Below, one piece after another: positions 60,109 through 64,000 of a stretch of DNA of 64,000 nucleotides. Both the position numbers and the translations under genes were made by a program. The DNA comes from an uncultured Alphaproteobacteria bacterium (GTDB lineage: Bacteria > Pseudomonadota > Alphaproteobacteria > Rhodospirillales > Rhodospirillaceae), in assembly GCA_900079695.1 (NCBI GenBank), contig LT599022.1, forward strand, positions 2,920,530-2,984,529. Reading direction: 5' to 3'. The notes below the pieces were generated by a model. It was not told where the DNA came from. It saw nothing but the letters and a program-made list of their open reading frames with translations, and did not search any database. Each line of letters starts with the position of its first letter. Position 1 is the first letter of the stretch.

Positions 60109-61313
60109 GACGCCGCGTCCACCTCGCCCGCCCACGGCGCGTCGGCGCCGAGCAGTTCGGCGTAGACCGCCAGGGTGCGCGCGCACATCAGCTCGCGCCC
60201 GTAGTTCTGCCGCGCATGGCGGCGGCAGATTTCCGCCATCCGCGCGCGCTCCTCGGTGGGCGTGTCGAGGGCGTGGGCGATCGCCTGGGCGAGTTCGCCC
60301 GGGTCCGACGGCGCGACCAGCCAGCCGGTTTCGCCGGGCGTCACGGTTTCGAGCGCGCCGCCGTGGCGGGTGGCGATCACCGGACGCCCCATCGCCTGCG
60401 CCTCGACGATCACCCGGCCGAACGCCTCGGGATCGGTGGAGGCGGAGATCACGTAGTCGGTAAGCAGATAGGCCGCCGCCATATCGTTGCAGCCGTTGAC
60501 GACGTGCACGACGCTTTCGAGCCCCTTCGCCGTCACCGCCGCCTCCAGCCGCTCGCGATAGCGGGTGCGGCCCTGGTCCGAGCCCACCAGCAGGCAGATC
60601 AGATCCTTGCGCCCCAGCCGCGCCAACGCCTCGATCACGGTGAGCTGGCCCTTCCACCGGGTCAGCCGCCCGGGCAGCATGATCACCGGCAGGTCCTCGC
60701 GCAGACGCCACTGCGTCGCGAGCGCGATCATCCGTTCCGGGCTCACCCGCGCCGGGTCGAAACGGTCGAAGTCGACGCCGCGCGGGATCACCCGGATGCG
60801 GCTCTGCGGCACGCGATAGAGCTCCTGCACGTGGCGCGCGATGAACTGCGAGATCGCGATCACCCGATCGCCCGACGCCATCACCGCGTTGTAGCCGCCC
60901 TTGATGCCGAACGGGCCGCGGTTGTACGCGCCGTGGAAGGTGGTGACGAACGGCACCCCGCACCGCCGCGCCGCGGCGCGCGCGCTCCACGCCGGGGCGC
61001 GGCTGCGAGCGTGCACCAGCTTGACGTCGTAACGCCGGATCACGTCGACGATCGCCTCGACGTTGCGCCACATCGTCAGCGGATTCTTGGAGTGCACCGG
61101 CAGGCGCACGTGGATCGCGTCCATGCGGTCGAGTTCGCGCTCCAACTGCCCGCCGGCGGAAATCACCACCGGCAGCGCGCCCGCCGCCCGCAACGCTTCG
61201 GCGATCTCGACGGTGCCGCGTTCGACCCCGCCGGTTTCCAGGCGCGGAAGCACCTGAAGCACCGCAGGGGCGGCTTGGCCGGAGACACCACGACTGCTAG
61301 ACTCAGTAGACAC
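60105..61313 (-). CDS. Glycosyltransferase family 4
   Basis: This 402-residue GT-B enzyme has [21 protein letters not shown] near the start (the glycine-rich acceptor loop), [13 protein letters not shown], and the C-terminal donor-binding region [17 protein letters not shown] through [24 protein letters not shown]-like, where E-x7-E is visible. Together with the GT9 gene it probably builds a cell-surface polysaccharide or LPS core. It is divergent from the hydrolase at 61355 across a 41-bp gap. Confidence 0.88.
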   Translation of the reverse strand: MSTESSSRGVSGQAAPAVLQVLPRLETGGVERGTVEIAEALRAAGALPVVISAGGQLERELDRMDAIHVRLPVHSKNPLTMWRNVEAIVDVIRRYDVKLVHARSRAPAWSARAAARRCGVPFVTTFHGAYNRGPFGIKGGYNAVMASGDRVIAISQFIARHVQELYRVPQSRIRVIPRGVDFDRFDPARVSPERMIALATQWRLREDLPVIMLPGRLTRWKGQLTVIEALARLGRKDLICLLVGSDQGRTRYRERLEAAVTAKGLESVVHVVNGCNDMAAAYLLTDYVISASTDPEAFGRVIVEAQAMGRPVIATRHGGALETVTPGETGWLVAPSDPGELAQAIAHALDTPTEERARMAEICRRHARQNYGRELMCARTLAVYAELLGADAPWAGEVDAAS

Positions 61314-61354
61314 GCCGAGCCTTCCTTTTCACGCGCTACAACACAGGGATTTGC

Positions 61355-62155
61355 ATGCCCGACCCGATCCCAGGCCGCCACGACTGCGGGATATTAGCAC
61401 GCGCCGATGGCGCGTCCATCGCCTATCGCCGGGTGACTCCCGGGGATCCGGAAACTCCGTTTCCGACTGTGGTTTTTTTGCACGGACTGCTGTCCGACAT
61501 GGAGGGCGGCAAGGCGGTGCGGCTGGCCGAGCACGCGGAATCCGCGGGCTTCGGGTACGTCCGTTTCGACATGTTCGGGCACGGCCTTTCGAGCGGCGCG
61601 TTCGCCGACGCCGGGGTCGGCCGCTGGCGCGACGACGCGCTCGCGGTGATCGACGACCTCACCGAAGGGCCGCTGATCCTGGTCGGGTCGTCGATGGGCG
61701 GGTGGGTCGCCCTGCTCGCCGCGCTCGCCCGGCCGGAGCGCGTCCGCGCGCTGATCGGCATCGCGCCCGCGCCCGACTTCACCACCGCGATGGAGGCCGC
61801 CCTCACCGCCGAACAGGCGGCCGCCCTGGCGCGCGGCGAGATCGTCCACATCGCCGACGCCGAGGAGCCGTGCGGCACCTATCCGGTCGGCCGCGCCCTC
61901 CTCGAAGAGGGCCGCGGAAACCTCCTCCTCGGCGGCCCGATCCGGTTCTCCGGCCCGGTGCGCATCCTCCAGGGGCAGCGGGACGCCTCGGTCGACTGGC
62001 ACACCGCCCTCGCCATCGCCGAGCGCCTGACCGGCGACGACGTTCAGGTCGCCCTGATCAAGGACGGCGACCACCGCCTCTCCCGCCCCCAGGATCTCGC
62101 CCTTCTGACCCATACCCTCGACACCCTGCTCGCCCTGCCGTCGGCGGAGGCGTGA
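61355..62155 (+). CDS. Alpha/beta hydrolase
   Basis: A 266-residue hydrolase. HGLLSDMEGGKAVRLAEHAES carries the oxyanion strand region, VGSSMGGWVALLAALA is the nucleophile elbow with serine at about residue 113, and the aspartate and histidine fall in GQRDASVDWH and DGDHRLSRPQD. The resemblance is to small serine esterases (palmitoyl thioesterase/ABHD10-like); the substrate is unknown. It ends 5 bp from the convergent LysE-type gene. Confidence 0.86.
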   Translation: MPDPIPGRHDCGILARADGASIAYRRVTPGDPETPFPTVVFLHGLLSDMEGGKAVRLAEHAESAGFGYVRFDMFGHGLSSGAFADAGVGRWRDDALAVIDDLTEGPLILVGSSMGGWVALLAALARPERVRALIGIAPAPDFTTAMEAALTAEQAAALARGEIVHIADAEEPCGTYPVGRALLEEGRGNLLLGGPIRFSGPVRILQGQRDASVDWHTALAIAERLTGDDVQVALIKDGDHRLSRPQDLALLTHTLDTLLALPSAEA

Positions 62156-62160
62156 GCCCC

Positions 62161-62790
62161 TCACACCACCGGTTTGAGGCGCAGGAGCAGAGCGCCGAAG
62201 GCGACGAAGACGCCGCCGGTGACGCGGTTGAAGGCGGTGCGCAGCCGCGGGCTGCCGAGGTGGCGGGCGAGGCCTTTCCCGCCGAGGGCGTAGACCAGCA
62301 TCCAGAACAGTTCGATCGCGGCGAAGGTGGCGACGAGGATCGCGAACTGCATCGCGGCGGGTTCGGCGGGATCGACGAACTGGGGCAGGAATGCGGTGGC
62401 GAACAGCAGCAGTTTGGGATTGCTGGCGCACACGAAGAAGCCGCCCGCGAAGATCTTGCGCGACGTGGGGGCCGGAGCGGGCGCGGCGTCGGAGGCGATC
62501 GCGACCGTGCCGCCGCGCCAGGACCGGATGCCGAGGTGGACGAGGTAGGCGACGCCGACGAAGCGCAGAATTTCGAACGCGCCGGGCAACGCCATCAATA
62601 CCGCCGAGAGCCCGGCGGCCGACGCGGCGAGCACGGCGATCAGCGCGAGCAGGACCCCGGCCATCGCGATCAGGGCGCGGCGAACGCCGAGGGCGACGCT
62701 GCGCGCGAGAATGTGCAGCATGTTCGGCCCCGGGGTGCCGGAGAGCAGGAACACCGCGGCGACGAACAGCGACAGAAGGTGCAGCGACAT
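62161..62790 (-). CDS. LysE/RhtB-family amino-acid exporter
   Basis: The 209-residue membrane protein has six predicted helices and the RhtB signature LLSGTPGPNMLHILARSVALG (about residues 15-35, given in part) plus CASNPKLLLFATAFLPQF in the middle. It should export amino acids or related metabolites; the substrate cannot be assigned. The start is 8 bp after the paiB-like stop, so they are likely co-transcribed. Confidence 0.9.
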   Translation of the reverse strand: MSLHLLSLFVAAVFLLSGTPGPNMLHILARSVALGVRRALIAMAGVLLALIAVLAASAAGLSAVLMALPGAFEILRFVGVAYLVHLGIRSWRGGTVAIASDAAPAPAPTSRKIFAGGFFVCASNPKLLLFATAFLPQFVDPAEPAAMQFAILVATFAAIELFWMLVYALGGKGLARHLGSPRLRTAFNRVTGGVFVAFGALLLRLKPVV

Positions 62791-62798
62791 CGCGGGCC

Positions 62799-63422
62799 TC
62801 AGCGCGGGATCAGCGGCGCGACCTCGCGGTCGCGGGGGTCGGCGGCGGCGGCGAGACCGGCGGCGACCCCGGAGCGGTCGGCGGCGGATTTGTTCTGGCT
62901 CATCTTGCTCTTGCCGTCGAGCCGCGCGATCGGGATGCGCACGCCGACGATGCCCTTGAGCATCGCCGCGACGTAGTCCTCCGGCGCGTCGGCGAGGCTC
63001 CAGGGTTCGGCACGCCCGGCTTCGTGGCGGTCGGTGAGGCGGGCGAGGAGATCGCGCAACCGGTCGGTGTCGGTGAAGGTTTCGAGCGCCCCGTAGACGT
63101 GGACGGCGACATAGTTCCAGGTCGGCACCACCTTGTGGGTTTCCGCCTTGCTCGGATACCACGCGGGCGAAACGTAGGCCTCGGGTCCGGCGAAGATCGC
63201 GAGCGCCTCGCCGACCGGCGCGAGCCGGGCTTGCGGGTTGGCCCGCGCGAGGTGCCCGTAGAGGGTGCCGAGCGGGCCTTCGTCGGCCGCCAGCAGCAGC
63301 GGCAGCGGCGTTCCGATCAGCCCTTCGGCGGTGGTGGTGACGAGAGTGGCGAGCCGCGCCCGGGCGATGGCGCCATGCAGCGCCGGGAGGTCGTCTTCGC
63401 GGAAATGTTCGGGAACGTACAT
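62799..63422 (-). CDS. PaiB-like FMN-binding protein
   Basis: A 207-residue protein with the PaiB/FMN-binding split barrel: YVPEHFREDDLPALHGAI at the start, then VSPAWYPSKAETHKVVPTWNY, the family signature, and SKMSQNKSAADRSGVAAGL near the end. In Bacillus PaiB is linked with polyamine and sporulation control, although the biochemical activity of this family is poorly defined. A terminator that ends the upstream orphan gene lies 40 bp before this ATG. Confidence 0.88.
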   Translation of the reverse strand: MYVPEHFREDDLPALHGAIARARLATLVTTTAEGLIGTPLPLLLAADEGPLGTLYGHLARANPQARLAPVGEALAIFAGPEAYVSPAWYPSKAETHKVVPTWNYVAVHVYGALETFTDTDRLRDLLARLTDRHEAGRAEPWSLADAPEDYVAAMLKGIVGVRIPIARLDGKSKMSQNKSAADRSGVAAGLAAAADPRDREVAPLIPR

Positions 63423-63463
63423 GGCGGGCTCTCCTTCGCCACGACGATTCCAGAGTTCCGCGC

Positions 63464-63491
63464 AAAAGAAAACCGGCCGGAGCCGGTTTTC
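63464..63491 (-). terminator. Intrinsic terminator of the 82-residue orphan gene
   Basis: On the minus strand a 10-bp stem GAAAACCGGC / GCCGGTTTTC with a 4-base loop is followed by TTTT. It stands 26 bases after the orphan stop and separates it from the paiB-like gene. Confidence 0.82.
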
Positions 63492-63516
63492 CGAAAATCG
63501 CGCGGAGACTGTGGCG

Positions 63517-63765
63517 TCAGCGCCGCACCGCGACCACGTCGACGGTGGCGGTGGGGGAGGCGCGGTAGGCCTCGATCGGATCGGTGGCCCAACGCACGGT
63601 GTCGCCGTCGGCGATGCGGTAGGCGAAGCGCGGCCGGGCGTCGATGGTCGGGGCCACCGAACTCAGGCTGAGGCGCTGCACGCCTTCGTGACGGGCGAGG
63701 GCGAGTTCGTTGTCGTAGGCGTTGCGTCCGCAGACGTAGATGCGATTGGGTCCGAAGCTTGCCAT
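63517..63765 (-). CDS. Orphan small protein of unknown function
   Basis: I do not recognise this 82-residue soluble protein (MASFGPNRIYVCGRNAYDNE ... VDVVAVRR). It is predicted mainly beta-stranded, has one cysteine and no membrane segment. It is credible as a gene because it has a GGAGG ribosome site eight bases before the ATG, a promoter (63838-63864) and its own terminator. It is divergent from an XRE-type regulator gene and shares with it a pair of palindromes, so the regulator probably controls it. Confidence 0.72.
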   Translation of the reverse strand: MASFGPNRIYVCGRNAYDNELALARHEGVQRLSLSSVAPTIDARPRFAYRIADGDTVRWATDPIEAYRASPTATVDVVAVRR

Positions 63766-63837
63766 GGCCGGGTCCTCCGTGCCTTCGGGTTGAGCGAGAT
63801 CTCGCGCGCTTCCCGTAATTGGTATCCACTTTATGAA

Positions 63838-63864
63838 ATTATGCGCACCCAGTGCGTTTTTCAA
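63838..63864 (-). promoter_or_regulatory. Candidate promoter of the orphan gene, overlapping operator 1
   Basis: On the minus strand TTGAAA (63864-63859) and CATAAT (63843-63838) are 15 bp apart, and the spacer is filled by palindrome GCGCACCCAGTGCGT (63843-63857). A protein bound there would block transcription. A 16-bp spacing with CTTGAA is also possible. Confidence 0.55.
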
Positions 63865-63889
63865 GTGCAAAAAGGCGCACGCTGTGCGT
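63843..63889. promoter_or_regulatory. Twin operator palindromes between orphan and XRE gene
   Basis: GCGCACCCAGTGCGT (63843-63857) and GCGCACGCTGTGCGT (63875-63889) are the same 6-3-6 dyad with only the three central bases differing. Their centres are 32 bp apart, three turns of DNA, so both would face the same side. They are the clearest repeated dyads in the window and lie in the shared control region of two divergent genes. Confidence 0.7.
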
Positions 63890-63955
63890 ATCGTCGTTTG
63901 GGTATCGACAATCCGGTCGGGTTGTCCGGTCGGACAGACGGACGGAGAGACGCAG

Positions 63956-64000
63956 ATGGACGGAAAGCAGTTGAAGGCGTGGCGCAAATCGCTGGCGCTG
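63956..64000 (+). CDS. XRE-type helix-turn-helix regulator (5' end only)
   Basis: Only fifteen codons fall inside the window, MDGKQLKAWRKSLAL, which looks like helix 1 of a phage-repressor/XRE domain (compare the common start GxxLKxxRxxLGLSQ). The ATG follows a GGACGGAGAG purine stretch. Divergent placement next to a pair of palindromes suggests an autoregulated repressor. The family call rests on this short start and on context. Confidence 0.55.
   Translation, partial: MDGKQLKAWRKSLAL

Noticed and set aside
1-64000. CRISPR arrays, insertion sequences, prophage genes or integrase attachment repeats
   Set aside because: No regularly spaced repeats longer than the items listed, no transposase or integrase motifs, and the tRNA-Leu 3' end has no visible direct duplicate nearby.

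Overview
The window is a contiguous piece of a very GC-rich chromosome that is almost fully coding, on both strands, with many 1-4 nt gene overlaps. Gene content points to an alphaproteobacterium, most likely of the Rhodospirillales. The clues are the conserved block rnd-kdsD-lptC-lptA-lptB-rpoN-hpf-ptsN, a system I ccm operon, a DUF1127 small protein, an HWE-family kinase and an infC whose best start is a rare ATA codon. The genus cannot be fixed from the sequence. I see no insertion sequence, prophage, CRISPR array or rRNA, and one tRNA (Leu, anticodon CAG).

Layout. 1-5.6 kb: cytochrome c maturation operon ccmA(partial)BCDEFG plus a CcmH-CcmI fusion. 5.7-7.4 kb: cytochrome b561, a small cupin and an AraC-type regulator. 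7.4-10.35 kb: a chemoreceptor ending in a hemerythrin domain, then a terminator. 10.35-15.2 kb (minus): DUF523, a PstS-like binding protein, a PiT phosphate transporter and a SulP anion transporter. 15.5-23.6 kb: Hsp20, a thioesterase, then the ptsN-hpf-rpoN-lptBAC-kdsD-rnd cluster (minus). 23.7-32.2 kb: tRNA-Leu, an NDUFA9-like protein, uppP, and glutamate synthase gltD-gltB. 32.3-41.6 kb: accessory metabolism and regulation (unknown protein, GST, standalone biotin-dependent carboxyltransferase, DUF1127, ArsR/ArsC, flavin reductase plus HWE kinase, PQQ-type sugar dehydrogenase, TPR protein, SDR). 41.7-45.9 kb (minus): rpmI-rplT-pheS-pheT. 46.2-56.06 kb (plus): an eleven-gene iron/siderophore uptake module. 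56.06-61.3 kb (minus): two glycosyltransferases, thrS, infC and a very small CheZ-like protein. 61.4-64 kb: hydrolase, LysE-type exporter, PaiB-like protein, an 82-residue orphan and the start of an XRE-type regulator.

How the genes work together. The best-defined system is the iron module. An ECF sigma factor and FecR, preceded by a promoter with a perfect Fur-like palindrome in its spacer, are followed by a TonB-dependent receptor with an N-terminal signalling domain, a secreted esterase, a complete binding protein/permease/ATPase set, a DUF2218 protein, and a dedicated ExbB-ExbD-TonB motor. It carries its own regulation, outer- and inner-membrane transport and energy supply, but no siderophore synthesis. 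A second theme is phosphate: a PiT permease followed 13 bp later by a PstS-like binding protein without Pst ABC genes, behind a three-half-site Pho-box-like array pointing away from the operon. A third is oxygen/redox sensing: the hemerythrin chemoreceptor, the minimal CheZ-like protein, and a kinase translationally coupled to a flavin reductase.

There are also several candidate RNA or DNA control elements: a heat-shock leader before hsp20, terminators between rplT and pheS and after gltB, a non-AUG infC start, and twin operators in front of the XRE gene at the window's end. All promoter and operator calls rest on reading motifs by eye.
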